DNA of 64,000 nucleotides from Phenylobacterium sp. LH3H17 (GCF_024298925.1 NZ_CP101283.1:1679001-1743000), one strand, 5' to 3'. Shown: positions 18,578 through 29,342, numbered from the stretch's first letter. The notes: generated by a model not told the origin, from the letters alone. Program-made: numbers and translations.

Positions 18578-19246
18578 ATGCCCTTCAGGGATCGCAAAGA
18601 GGCCGGACAACGTCTCGCGGAAGCGCTCGCCGCCTATCGCGGCCACGACGTGGTGGTGCTGGCCCTTCCCAGGGGCGGCGTGCCCGTCGCGGCGGAGGTC
18701 GCTGCGGCGCTCGACGCGCCCCTCGATCTCGTCCTGGTCCGAAAAATCGGCGTCCCCTTCCACGAGGAGCTCGCTATGGGCGCGGTGGCGGACGCCGCGG
18801 GACACCCCTGCACCGTCCGCAACGCGGACGTCATCGCGATGACGGGGACCGACGAAGCGACGTTCGACGCCGTCCGCGCGGGGCAGCTTCAAGAGATCGA
18901 GCGGCGGCGCGCAGCCTATCTCGGCGATCGTCGGAGGGTCGACGTGGCGGGCCGTCTCGCCCTCCTCGTGGACGACGGCGTGGCCACGGGCGCCACGACG
19001 CGCGCGGCCCTGCGCGCCGTCCGCCGCCAAGGTCCCGCGAAGCTGGTTCTGGCCGTGCCGGTGGCGCCGACCGACACGTTGGCCGAGTTGCGGGCCGAGG
19101 CCGATGAAGTGGTCTGCCTCGAAGCCTATCCGGAGTTCGGCGCCATCGGGCTTTACTACGTCGACTTTCGCCAGCTGTCCGATGAGGACGTGACCTCGAT
19201 CCTCAGGCGATTTCCGCTCACCGGGCCATCGCCCCCCTTACGATGA
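18578..19246 (+). CDS. Phosphoribosyltransferase family protein
   Basis: The product is 222 residues with the PRPP-binding loop LVDDGVATGATT (about 128-139) and the early strand VVVLALPRGGVPVA. It belongs to the stand-alone PRTase group often found near Usp and dienelactone hydrolase-like genes, where the acceptor base is unknown. It does not look like a standard purine or pyrimidine salvage enzyme. The 3' end overlaps the convergent acyl carrier protein gene by 9 bases. The island also has a PRPP synthetase-like gene at 26034, which may supply the substrate. Confidence 0.85.
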   Translation: MPFRDRKEAGQRLAEALAAYRGHDVVVLALPRGGVPVAAEVAAALDAPLDLVLVRKIGVPFHEELAMGAVADAAGHPCTVRNADVIAMTGTDEATFDAVRAGQLQEIERRRAAYLGDRRRVDVAGRLALLVDDGVATGATTRAALRAVRRQGPAKLVLAVPVAPTDTLAELRAEADEVVCLEAYPEFGAIGLYYVDFRQLSDEDVTSILRRFPLTGPSPPLR

Positions 19247-19498
19247 GGGCGGTGCGCCGGCCTTGCGCGCCAGGTAGGCGACGGCGCCGTCGAGGGTGGC
19301 CAGGCTGGCGGCGTCGGCGTCCGGGATGTCCACTCCCAGCCGCTGGTGCAGCGCCGTCACCAGGTTGAGGAAGTCCATCGAGTCGAGGTCGGCCTGTTCG
19401 CGGATGTCGACCGCTGGGTCCAGGGCCTCGAAGTCGATCTCGGGAGCCAGGCGCGCGAGCTCATCGCGTAGTACAGCGCGGATGTCGGCTTCGCTCAC
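19238..19498 (-). CDS. Acyl carrier protein
   Basis: The 86-residue product has the helical ACP fold and the phosphopantetheine site in LDSMDFLNLV (Ser at about 40). It starts at GTG overlapping the E2 stop (GTGA), so it is the last gene of a five-gene operon with a BON protein, an acyl-CoA synthetase, a fused E1 and an E2. An ACP next to a 2-oxoacid dehydrogenase and an AMP-forming ligase is unusual. It may accept the acyl group, but this is an inference. Confidence 0.85.
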   Translation of the reverse strand: MSEADIRAVLRDELARLAPEIDFEALDPAVDIREQADLDSMDFLNLVTALHQRLGVDIPDADAASLATLDGAVAYLARKAGAPPSS

Positions 19499-20682
19499 AG
19501 GGCCTCCGGGTGTTGGAGCAGCCGCCCGATCTCGGCCAGGAACAGCGCGCCACGATGACCGTCGCTGACCCGGTGATCGGCGGCGAGGGTCACGGTCGCC
19601 ACCGGCCGCGGCCCGATTGCGCCGTCGACGACCCAGGGGCGCTCCACCACCTTGCCGAAGCCTACGATCGCCACCTGGGGCGGGTAGATCACGCCGAACA
19701 GCGCTTCGACACCGCGTTCCCCGAGGCTGGACACGGTGATCGTCGGGTCGGCGACTTCGGAGCTGCGGAACCGGCCGGCGCGCACGCGGCCGACCAGGTC
19801 GCGCATGCGCGCCATCAGCGTGTCGAGGTCAAGGTCCGCAGTATCGTGGATCGCGGGCGCAGCCAGCCCACCGCCGCGCAGGGCAATCGCCAAGCCCACG
19901 TGGACAGCGGCGCTTTGCCGGAAGGACCCGTCTTCAAAGAAACCGTTGAATTCCGGATAGGCGCGGGCGGCGACGGCTGTCGCCTTCACGAACAGAGCCC
20001 CCAGTAGGAGCCGCTTGTCCGGCGGCTGTTCGGCGTTGGCGTGCGCCACCCAGGCGCTGGCGGCGCGAAGCTCCACGGTTTCCCAGAGGTAGTAGTGCGG
20101 GATCTCGCGCTTGGACCGCGACATGGCCGCGGCGATCGCCGCGCGCATCTGGGTGAAGTCGAACGGGGCGGGACGGCTTGCCGGCGTCGGCGCCGCCAGG
20201 GACTCGATATCGGCTAACTGGATCGCGCCGCCCGGTCCCGTGCCGCTGACTTTCGCCAGATCGACGTCGCGCTCGGCGGCGAGCCGTCGGGCGGCTGGCG
20301 AGATGCGGACATGTTCGGGAGTTGCGGCGCTGGGCGCCGGCGGCGGCTCAGGGGCCGGCGAGACGGGTTCGGGCGCAACCGGTTCGGGCGCGGCAGGCTC
20401 AGCCGCGATCGCCGGCGACGGCGCAGCTTCCTCCCCCGCCGGTTCGGCTTCGCCCCGGATCACCGCGAGCGGAGTCCCGACAGGTACGGTGGCGCCCGGC
20501 TCCACCAGGAACCTCTCCACGACGCCTTCCTCGAAGACCTCGATCTCGATGGCCCCCTTCTGGGTCTCGACCACGGCGACGATGTCGCCGCGTTTCACCA
20601 GCGCGCCGGGTTTGACCAGCCATTCGACGAGCGTGCCGGCCTCCATGTCGGCGCCGAGCGAGGGCATGAGGAACTCGGCCAT
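19495..20682 (-). CDS. Dihydrolipoamide acyltransferase (E2) of a 2-oxoacid dehydrogenase complex
   Basis: The product is 395 residues: one lipoyl domain (about 1-78) with the lipoyl Lys in ETQKGAIE, a Pro/Ala/Glu linker, an E3/E1-binding domain (RISPAARRLAAERDVDL) and a catalytic domain ending in DHRVSDGHRGALFL with the catalytic His and Asp. ATG 20682 is three bases after the E1 stop. Together with the fused E1 it forms a PDH- or acetoin-dehydrogenase-type complex; no E3 gene is present in the operon, so dihydrolipoamide dehydrogenase must come from elsewhere. Confidence 0.92.
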   Translation of the reverse strand: MAEFLMPSLGADMEAGTLVEWLVKPGALVKRGDIVAVVETQKGAIEIEVFEEGVVERFLVEPGATVPVGTPLAVIRGEAEPAGEEAAPSPAIAAEPAAPEPVAPEPVSPAPEPPPAPSAATPEHVRISPAARRLAAERDVDLAKVSGTGPGGAIQLADIESLAAPTPASRPAPFDFTQMRAAIAAAMSRSKREIPHYYLWETVELRAASAWVAHANAEQPPDKRLLLGALFVKATAVAARAYPEFNGFFEDGSFRQSAAVHVGLAIALRGGGLAAPAIHDTADLDLDTLMARMRDLVGRVRAGRFRSSEVADPTITVSSLGERGVEALFGVIYPPQVAIVGFGKVVERPWVVDGAIGPRPVATVTLAADHRVSDGHRGALFLAEIGRLLQHPEAL

Positions 20683-20684
20683 CC

Positions 20685-22684
20685 TCAGGCCCGCCCCAGG
20701 GCCGCTTTCGCGGCGGCGACGATCTTGTCGACCTGCGGCAGGGCCGCCGCCTCCAGGTGACCGGCATACGGGATCGGAACCTCCTCGGAGCACACCCGGG
20801 CCAATGGCGCATCGAGGTCATAGAACGCCCGTTCCGCGATCCGCATGCCGATCTCCGCGGCCAGCGAGCCCGAGCGCCAGCCCTCGTCGACGATCACGGC
20901 GCGGCGGGTCTTGGCCACGGAGGCCAGGATCGTGGCGTCATCCAGGGGGCGCAGGACGCGCAGATCCAGGACCTCGGCGTCGATGCCATCTTTCGCCAGA
21001 GCCTCCGCCGCCTCCAGGGTCTTCCACAGCGAACCGCCATAGGTGATCAAGCTCACGTCCTTGCCGGGCCGGCGGATAGCGGCCTTGTCGATATCGACGG
21101 CGCCGGCGTCCGGCGAGAGCGGACCCGTCCGGTTGTAGAGCATGATGTGCTCGAAGATCAGCACCGGGTCCGGTTCCCGCAGAGCTGTCGACAGCATTCC
21201 GCGGACATCCTCGACGGTGGCCGGCGCCAGGATCCGCAAGCCGGGGATGTGGGCGTACCAGCCCTCAAGGCTGTGGGAATGTTGGGCTGCGAGCTGGCGG
21301 CCGGCGCCGGTCGCCATGCGGATCACCAGCGGGCAGCCGAACTGGTCGCCCGACATGTGCCGGATGGTGGCGGCGGTATTGAGGATCTGGTCGAGCGCCA
21401 GCAGGCTGAAATTCACGGTCATCAGCTCGACGATGGGCCGCATGCCGGCCATGGCCGCGCCCACGCCCGCGCCGGTGAAGCCCGCCTCGGAGAGCGGGGT
21501 GTCGCGGATGCGGTCGGGACCGAACTCCGCCAGAAGCCCCTTTGAGACTGCGTAGCAGCCCCCATAGGCGCCCACGTCCTCGCCCATGAGGAACACACGC
21601 TCGTCTCGGAGCAGCGCGTCACGGATGCCCTGCCTGGCGGCTTCGCGGTAGGTGGTCAGTTGCGGCGGCGCGGCCGGGGCGATCTTGGGCGGCGGCTCCG
21701 GCCGCTCCCGGGCATAGACGTGGGTCGTGAGATCCTCGACCGGTTCCAGCGGCGCGGCCTCGGCGAAGGCGACCGCCGCCTGGACCTCGGCCGCGGCCTC
21801 GCTCTCCAGGCGCGCGACGTCCTCGGCGTGGATCAGGTTCGCCGAGAGCGCCCAGTCGCGGAAGCGCGTGATCGGGTCTTTCGCCTTCCAGACCTCGATC
21901 TCGGCCTTGTCCCGATAGAGCTGGGCGTCGAACATGGAGTGCGCGCGGAAGCGATATGTGCGGCATTCCAGAAAGAACGGCTTGCCGGTCTCGCGGATCG
22001 CTGCGATCGCGCGGCGGGCGGCGACTTCCACGGCGACGACATCCATGCCGTCCACGACCTCGGAGGCGATGCGGTAGCTCTCCGCCTTGCGATGGATGTC
22101 GGTCTCCGCCTCGGAGCGGGCGAGGGCCGTGCCCATGGCGTAGAGATTGTTCTCGCAGACGAAGAGCACCGGCAGGCTCCAGAGCGCCGCGAGATTGAGG
22201 CTTTCGTGGAACTCGCCCTCGGCGGCCGCGCCCTCGCCGAAAAAGCAGGCGGTGACGTGGTCCTCGCCGCGCATGCGGTCGGCCAGGGCCAAACCCACCG
22301 CGACGGGCAGCCCGCCGCCCACGATGGCGTTGCCGCCGTAGAAGTTGGTGGCGCGGTCGAACAGGTGCATCGATCCGCCGCGTCCGCCGCTGCAGCCCGC
22401 CTGCTTGCCGAACATCTCCGCCATGATCGCGTTCATCGGCACCCCGCGGACCAGCGCATGGCCGTGCTCGCGGTAGGTGGCGACGATCCGATCCCGCGGC
22501 TCCAGGACCGGGATGGCGCCGACCGCGATGGCCTCTTCGCCGTCGTAGAGGTGCAAGAAACCGCGGATCTTCTCCTGGGTGTAGGCCTCGACGCACGCCT
22601 GTTCGAAGGCGCGGACGCGGATCATGCGGCCGAGCTGCTCGGCCACATGGGCGTGGGTGAGGTGCGCTTTCAGTGCGGAGTCGC

Positions 22685-22688
<4 letters not shown>
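20685..22688 (-). CDS. Fused alpha-beta E1 component of pyruvate dehydrogenase-type complex
   Basis: This 667-residue protein joins an E1 alpha half (about 1-320: [25 protein letters not shown] and the ThDP site [15 protein letters not shown]...ENN) to an E1 beta half (about 345-667: [35 protein letters not shown]). A Pro-rich linker separates the halves. Alpha motifs look more like pyruvate than branched-chain enzymes. It uses ThDP to decarboxylate a 2-oxoacid, probably pyruvate, and acylate the E2 lipoyl group. The start overlaps the ligase stop as ATGA. A housekeeping PDH probably exists elsewhere. Confidence 0.92.
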
Positions 22689-24444
<1,756 letters not shown>

Positions 24445-24448
<4 letters not shown>

Positions 24449-24900
24449 GCCAGGACGTCGCCGGCGCCGTCGTCGTCGGGCTGGACCGCGTCAGGGGGCA
24501 GAGAAATCCGGTTCTCCACCGAGCGGACGCCGGGCAGGGTCCAGGCCAGCCGCTCCGCCGCGTCGCGGTCGAACCAGCTGGACGCTCGGCCCAAGAGGAC
24601 AACCACCCCCTCGTGCTCCTCGAGCTTCATCCCGGACGTCGGAACGCCCGCCCGCTCCAGGAGCGCCAGGAACTGAGTTTGAACGTCGCCGCCCGGCGTC
24701 GGCACATGCAGGTGGTTGTGGACGTCCAGGACCTCGGGCAGCCGCAGCAGTTCCTGCTCGATCAAAACCCGACGCGCGTCGTCCTTGACCTCGCCGGTCA
24801 GGGTGACGACACCTTCGACGACGGACGCCTTGACCGGCGCCCCGCCGCTCACACGCTCCACCTCGATCGAGACGATCTCCTGAAGTGTCTTGGCGTCCAT
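24445..24900 (-). CDS. BON-domain protein (two BON domains)
   Basis: From ATG 24900, with GGGAGG seven bases ahead, the product is 151 residues. Two BON repeats are visible: [18 protein letters not shown]...VLDVHNHL (about 30-75) and [35 protein letters not shown] (about 100-135). There is no signal peptide, so unlike OsmY it is probably cytosolic. It is the first gene of the ligase-E1-E2-ACP operon. A near-consensus FixK box lies 60 bp upstream. Confidence 0.85.
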
Positions 24901-24952
24901 CTCGACCTCCCTTGGTCCGTAGCCGAGAATTGTCTGTTCAACCGCCGCCGCA

Positions 24953-24966
24953 TTGCGTTCGGTCAA
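24953..24966. promoter_or_regulatory. Candidate FNR/FixK box in divergent promoter, one mismatch
   Basis: TTGCGTTCGGTCAA matches seven of eight fixed positions. It is 59 bp from the BON-operon start and 47 bp from the kinase-like start at 25007, again central in a divergent gap. Confidence 0.45.
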
Positions 24967-25006
24967 GAGCCGTGGTCGCCAGGACTGATTGGGTGGGGGC
25001 GTGGAT

Positions 25007-26056
25007 ATGAGAACAGAGAGCCGAGCGACTCCCACGCTCGCCGAGAAGGTCGCCTTCCTGAGTACGGCGGCGGCTCATCCCGGCCATGAGGGTCCGATCA
25101 GCTTTCGCGAGACCCACATGTCCTGGCTCTTCTTCCTGGACGGCGCCGTCTACAAGCTGAAAAAGCCGGTCCGCTTCCCCTATCTCGACTTCTCGACACT
25201 GGCGCGTCGGGAGGCCGCCTGCCGCGCCGAGCTCGCCCTCAACCAGCGCCTGGCGCCCAACATCTATGAAGCGGTGGTTCCGATCGTGGCGACGGCCGGT
25301 GGCCTGGCGCTCGGCGGCGACGGGGAGGTGGTGGATTGGCTGGTGCGGATGCGCCGCTTCGATCCTGCCCAGACGCTCGAGGCGCGGCTAGTGGCGGGCG
25401 AGCTGACGGCGCAGGAACTCGATGCGCTTGGGGGCTTCCTCGCCCGCTTCTACCAGCGGGCGGCGCGTGTCCACATCACGCCGGCCGCCTATCTCCGGAG
25501 CTTTCGCAACGGGCTCGCCTATCACCGGCGCGTCCTGCTCGAGCCGCGCCTGGGCCTGCCGGTCGGCCTGGTCCGCGGCGTGCTGGCTGCGCAGCTGAGG
25601 TTCCTGCGAACGCAGGGCGATCTGTTGGAGACGAGGGTCCACCAGGCCCGGATCCTCGACGCGCACGGAGACCTCCGACCCGAGCACATCTGGATGGGTC
25701 CGCCGGTCAAGGTGATCGACCGCCTGGAATTCAGCGCCAGCCTGCGCGCCGTCGATCCCCTGGACGAGCTGGCCTTCCTCGATTTGGAAACCGAACGGCT
25801 GGGCGCCCCGGAGGTGGGCGCGCGCATCAGCCGCCACGTCATCGCCGCGCTGCACGAGCGCAACGCGTCCAAGGTCTACCTGTTCTACCGGTGCTATCGC
25901 GCGACCCTGCGGGCGCGCCTGGCGATCGCCCACTTGCTGGAGCCCGCGCCGCGCACGCCGGAAAAGTGGCCGCGGCAGGCGCGGGCTTATCTCGCCATGG
26001 CGGCCCGCGACGGACGCCGTCTCGACCGGCTGATCAGTAAACCAACAGGTCCGTAA
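25007..26056 (+). CDS. COG2187-like kinase-fold protein
   Basis: The 349-residue product resembles the N-terminal aminoglycoside-phosphotransferase-like domain of COG2187 proteins: ETHMSWLFFLDGAVYKLKKPVRFPYLDFSTL at the start (Lys pair in YKLKKP), the catalytic-loop-like DAHGDLRPEHIWM and the metal-binding-like VIDRLEFS. Longer family members add a C-terminal P-loop kinase domain, which is missing here. Substrate is unknown. The C-terminus overlaps the convergent prs-like gene by 23 bp. A near-consensus FixK box is 47 bp upstream. Confidence 0.78.
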   Translation: MRTESRATPTLAEKVAFLSTAAAHPGHEGPISFRETHMSWLFFLDGAVYKLKKPVRFPYLDFSTLARREAACRAELALNQRLAPNIYEAVVPIVATAGGLALGGDGEVVDWLVRMRRFDPAQTLEARLVAGELTAQELDALGGFLARFYQRAARVHITPAAYLRSFRNGLAYHRRVLLEPRLGLPVGLVRGVLAAQLRFLRTQGDLLETRVHQARILDAHGDLRPEHIWMGPPVKVIDRLEFSASLRAVDPLDELAFLDLETERLGAPEVGARISRHVIAALHERNASKVYLFYRCYRATLRARLAIAHLLEPAPRTPEKWPRQARAYLAMAARDGRRLDRLISKPTGP

Positions 26057-27065
26057 GCGGCGCGTCCGTCGCGAGGCGCGAGATCGCCTCTGCCAGCAGG
26101 GGCGCGCAGGCCACGATCTCAATCTTCCCGGCGACTGCGCAGCCCTCCAGCCGAAACGCGGGCACGGCGTCGGTCACCACCACCCGCTCGATGGCGGGGT
26201 CGGCCAGGGCTTCGGCCGCGCCCGGCATGAACAGTCCGTGGGCGGCCATGGCGATCACCCGCCGCGCGCCCGCCTGCTTGGCGGCCCGGGCTGCACGGAC
26301 CAGGGTCCCGCCCGTGCTGATGAGGTCGTCGATCAGGAGCACGGTGGCGTCCTTCACATCGCCGACCAGCAGGTCGCCGGTGACGACTCCGGCGCTGCGA
26401 TGTTTGTCGGCGAACGCCTTGCCGATGGGCTTGCCGGCCCTCGCCTCCAGGGCCTCGCGGAACAGCTCGGCGCGCTTCACGCCCCCCGGGTCCGGCGACA
26501 GCACGCACAATGGTTCGTCGCGAAACCGCATCGCGGCATCGAGTAAAAGCGCGGCCGCCGGCAGGGTGACCCCGCGGCCGCGAAAGGCGTTCTCGAAAGC
26601 CGCCGGATTGTGGACCTCGAGCGTCACCAGCGCATCGGTCCCCATCGCCTCGAAGAGCGCCGCGACGTAGCGCGTGGTCAGTGGGTCGAACGGCTTGGTC
26701 CGCCGGTCCTTGCGCGAATAGCAGAGGTAGGGCGCCACGGCGGTCACCCGCGCAGCGCCGGCGTCCTTCAACGCGCCGATGAAGAACAGCAGCCGGCAGA
26801 GCTTGTCGTTGGCGCTCTGGTCCGGGCCGCCGTGCAGGCTATGGATCACATAGCAGTCGGCGCCGGCGACCGCCTCAAGCGGCCGGGCCTTGTGTTCACC
26901 GTCCTCGAAGCTGCGTTCCTCAAGCGGCGAGAGGTGGTGGCCCAGGTCGCCGGCGACAGCGGCGCCGAGTTCGGCCGTGGCTCCCAGCGCGAACAGCCGC
27001 ATCCGTTGCGGCAGGTGCAGCGGCCGCGGATCCTGGGGCGACCAGATGGACGGTGCGCCTGTCAT
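26034..27065 (-). CDS. Ribose-phosphate diphosphokinase-like protein (PRPP synthetase)
   Basis: This 343-residue protein has the PRPP synthetase layout: FEDGEHKAR near the start, PYLCYSRKDRRTKPFDPLTTRYVA for the catalytic flexible loop, HNPAAFENAF, and the PRPP site VLLIDDLISTGGTL. It makes PRPP from ribose 5-phosphate and ATP. It is divergent from canonical Prs in the N-terminus and is probably a second copy. The start overlaps the pfkB stop as ATGA, so the pair is co-translated. Confidence 0.88.
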   Translation of the reverse strand: MTGAPSIWSPQDPRPLHLPQRMRLFALGATAELGAAVAGDLGHHLSPLEERSFEDGEHKARPLEAVAGADCYVIHSLHGGPDQSANDKLCRLLFFIGALKDAGAARVTAVAPYLCYSRKDRRTKPFDPLTTRYVAALFEAMGTDALVTLEVHNPAAFENAFRGRGVTLPAAALLLDAAMRFRDEPLCVLSPDPGGVKRAELFREALEARAGKPIGKAFADKHRSAGVVTGDLLVGDVKDATVLLIDDLISTGGTLVRAARAAKQAGARRVIAMAAHGLFMPGAAEALADPAIERVVVTDAVPAFRLEGCAVAGKIEIVACAPLLAEAISRLATDAPLTDLLVY

Positions 27066-28021
27066 GCCGCGACCGAGGGCTCGTCGATCCGCTCGATCTC
27101 AATCTGAGGCAGGAAGCGGCGCACATTCGCCGCCCCGCAGAGGTCGGTTCCGGGGGCCAGGAGCGCGGCGGCCCCGGCGGCCGCGCCATAGCGGAAGGCC
27201 TCCTCCAGCCTCAGCTTCGACGCCAGGGCCCAGACCATGGCGCCCAGGAAGCTGTCGCCGGCGCCGACCGTGCTCAGGGGCCGGATCGGCAGGGGCCGCG
27301 CGCGCCAGGCCGCGTCGGCCACCACCAGCAAGGCCCCCTGCGCGCCTAAGGTCAGGGCCACGACCTCGGTCCGGCCCTGCGCGATGAGCGCGCGGCACGC
27401 GCCGATCAGCGAGCGGTCCTCGTCCAGGGCGCCGGCGACAAGCTCGCGCAGTTCGGCCAGGTTGGGCTTGATCAGATGCACGCGGTCGCGGAGCGCGGCC
27501 TTGAGCGCCGGACCGGAGGTGTCGAGCGCGAACCGCACGCCGCGGATTTCGGCGATCTCGGCGACGCGCGCATAGAAGTCCTCGGGGGCGCCCGGCGGCA
27601 GGCTGCCGCTGGCGCAGATGAAGTCCGGCTTCAACTCCATTTCCGCCAGGACCTTGAGGCACGCCATCCACTCGACGTCGCGCAGGTGCGGGCCTGGGAG
27701 CACGAAGCGGTATTCCTCGTGGGTGGTCTCGTCGAGCACGGTCAGGTCTTCCCGCGTCTCGCCCTGAATCGGAACGACGAGGCTCTCGACGCCTTCGCCT
27801 TGGACGAGCGACTCCAGGCGCTGGCCGGTGAAGCCGCCGGCGGGATAGATGGCGATGGCCCGCGCCCCCAGCCGGCTCGCGACGCGTGCGACATTGATAC
27901 CGCCGCCGCCCGGATCCCGGCTTTCGCCGCTGCAACGCAACTTCCGCACGGGCTCGACCCGATCCACCGAGGTGGAGATATCGACGGCCGGATTCGGGGT
28001 CAGGGTCACGACGATGGGCAT
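27062..28021 (-). CDS. PfkB-family hexose kinase (1-phosphofructokinase/Pfk-2 type)
   Basis: The 319-residue kinase starts MPIVVTLTPNPAVDIS, the typical N-terminus of 6-phosphofructokinase-2/1-phosphofructokinase forms, and has GGGGINVARVASRLG and the catalytic STVGAGDSFLGAMVWAL. It probably phosphorylates fructose 6-phosphate or a similar sugar phosphate. Many alphaproteobacteria lack classical PfkA, so this could give a low-oxygen glycolytic route; that is an inference. It leads the pfkB-prs operon, with a perfect FixK box 54 bp upstream. Confidence 0.9.
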   Translation of the reverse strand: MPIVVTLTPNPAVDISTSVDRVEPVRKLRCSGESRDPGGGGINVARVASRLGARAIAIYPAGGFTGQRLESLVQGEGVESLVVPIQGETREDLTVLDETTHEEYRFVLPGPHLRDVEWMACLKVLAEMELKPDFICASGSLPPGAPEDFYARVAEIAEIRGVRFALDTSGPALKAALRDRVHLIKPNLAELRELVAGALDEDRSLIGACRALIAQGRTEVVALTLGAQGALLVVADAAWRARPLPIRPLSTVGAGDSFLGAMVWALASKLRLEEAFRYGAAAGAAALLAPGTDLCGAANVRRFLPQIEIERIDEPSVAA

Positions 28022-28068
28022 GGGAGCGCCTCCATGCCTGCAGAGTGCATGGACGCCGCGCGGCTTCC

Positions 28069-28082
28069 TTGAGCCTCGTCAA
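28069..28082. promoter_or_regulatory. FNR/FixK box upstream of pfkB-prs (perfect)
   Basis: TTGAGCCTCGTCAA is centred 54 bp before the pfkB start on the minus strand. A second perfect site is 32 bp further away on the side of the divergent PAS gene. Confidence 0.75.
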
Positions 28083-28100
28083 GACGGTCGCGCCCGCCAT

Positions 28101-28114
28101 TTGACCCGTATCAA
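28101..28114. promoter_or_regulatory. FNR/FixK box upstream of PAS gene (perfect)
   Basis: TTGACCCGTATCAA is centred about 81 bp before the PAS gene ATG at 28189. The two boxes in this divergent gap are 32 bp centre to centre, about three helical turns. Confidence 0.75.
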
Positions 28115-28188
28115 GGCGACGACGGCGCCGCTGGCTGATCGTGCGCTTGATCGGCGCCGCGGTGCGGGCTTCACCCAGGACCACTCTA

Positions 28189-28620
28189 ATGAAACATCCC
28201 TTCGACGTTCCGGCGCACCTGTCCCCCGACCTGACGCGGGTCCGGGCCTACTGGCGCGGGCTGCTGCGCGGGGAGGCGAAGATGCCCTTCTGGGACGACG
28301 CCAAGTTGTCGGACCTGCCTGACCTCACCGGTCGGCTGTTCCTGATCGACGTCTTCCAGGGCCCGGAGCGCTTCCGGTTCGGCGAGGTGGGGGGAGGGAT
28401 AGGAGGCGACGAAATGGAAGGCCGCTTTCTTGACGAAACCGCGCTCGCCCACCCGTTCGAATTCCTCCGCGCCCAGTGCAGCGTCACCATCGAATGCGCG
28501 GCGCCCACCTGCTTCCACATGGACGAAGCGCGCGGCCGCGGCGCCTATTCACGGCTCCTGCTGCCGATGTGGGGCGACGGACGGATTTCCATGGTGCTGG
28601 GCGTCGTCGACGCGGAGTGA
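28189..28620 (+). CDS. PAS-domain protein (PAS_5-like)
   Basis: From ATG 28189, with AGGA about eight bases ahead, the product is 143 residues. It matches the stand-alone alphaproteobacterial PAS_5-like proteins: a helix PDLTRVRAYWRGLL, LPDLTGRLFLIDVF, FRFGEVGGGI and the last strand SRLLLPMWGDGRISMVLGVV. There is no output domain, so it may bind a partner or simply sense a ligand. It is divergent from pfkB. Confidence 0.7.
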   Translation: MKHPFDVPAHLSPDLTRVRAYWRGLLRGEAKMPFWDDAKLSDLPDLTGRLFLIDVFQGPERFRFGEVGGGIGGDEMEGRFLDETALAHPFEFLRAQCSVTIECAAPTCFHMDEARGRGAYSRLLLPMWGDGRISMVLGVVDAE

Positions 28621-28633
28621 GGTTCGATTCCAG

Positions 28634-28798
28634 ATGAAGGCGCCCGTGACCACGGAAGTGAAGTTCGACGCAACGGCGCAGGGGGGCTCGCGTGGGCGTA
28701 TGGAGGAACCTGCGTTGGCCTTTCGAAACCTGTTGCTGAGCCCTGCGACCGCTGGACTCATGAACCACGGCACGCGCGCTGAAGGGTTCGCGGCCTGA
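28634..28798 (+). CDS. Possible small protein
   Basis: A 54-codon frame runs from ATG 28634 to TGA, two bases before the next gene's ATG. It has no recognisable domain. Its position between the PAS gene and the small membrane protein is the only support, so it may be untranslated leader sequence. Confidence 0.2.
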   Translation: MKAPVTTEVKFDATAQGGSRGRMEEPALAFRNLLLSPATAGLMNHGTRAEGFAA

Positions 28799-28800
28799 CC

Positions 28801-29034
28801 ATGGCGGCTCGCGGATCTAACCTCGCTCAGCTTGCGTCTGGCCTCGCCCTGCTCCTGGCGGGACTGGCAGGCACGGCCGCCCTGATCGCGATCACCTACG
28901 GAGAGTCCGCCACGGCCCAAGCGTGGGCGCTTCGGCTGGGCCTGACCCTCAGCCTGCTCCTCTCGGCGGTCGCCCAGACGATGGTGTTGCTGGGGGCGTG
29001 GTTGCTGTGGCGCTCAAACCGCCCAACGCGCTGA
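28801..29034 (+). CDS. Small two-helix membrane protein
   Basis: The 77-residue product has two predicted membrane helices (about 10-31 and 43-68) with a short GESATAQAW link and an Arg-rich C-terminus (WRSNRPTR), which favours a cytosolic end. No family is recognised. It is probably co-transcribed with the PAS gene from the 28101 box. Confidence 0.6.
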   Translation: MAARGSNLAQLASGLALLLAGLAGTAALIAITYGESATAQAWALRLGLTLSLLLSAVAQTMVLLGAWLLWRSNRPTR

Positions 29035-29057
29035 CCCGGCGCGGCGGCGTTGCCGCC

Positions 29058-29342
29058 TCAGGACCCCGGCGAGGGCCGGTTGAGGAACTTCAGTGCGTTG
29101 TAGCAGACTGCGACCAGGCCCCCGACCAGTCCGCCCAGCAGGACGGCCTGCACGAGGCCGAGGCCAATGGGTCCGGGCCCGCGTTGAGCCTGCTGAGTTA
29201 GGAAAGCCAGCACGCCGGTAGGTTCAGGACCGGCGATCGCGGCGGTCGCCCACAGCAGCAGGAAGAGGATGCCGAGCGCCGCGGCGCCTGTGGCCGTACA
29301 ATGAAACACCCCGAGGCGGGGGACGGAGCGATGGATGGACAT
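29058..29342 (-). CDS. Small two-helix membrane protein
   Basis: From ATG 29342 the 94-residue product has two hydrophobic segments (about 16-36 and 56-80) with a Pro/Gly-rich loop between. No family is recognised. It has its own perfect FixK box about 78 bp upstream, so it belongs to the same regulon. It converges with the small membrane protein at 28801. Confidence 0.6.
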   Translation of the reverse strand: MSIHRSVPRLGVFHCTATGAAALGILFLLLWATAAIAGPEPTGVLAFLTQQAQRGPGPIGLGLVQAVLLGGLVGGLVAVCYNALKFLNRPSPGS

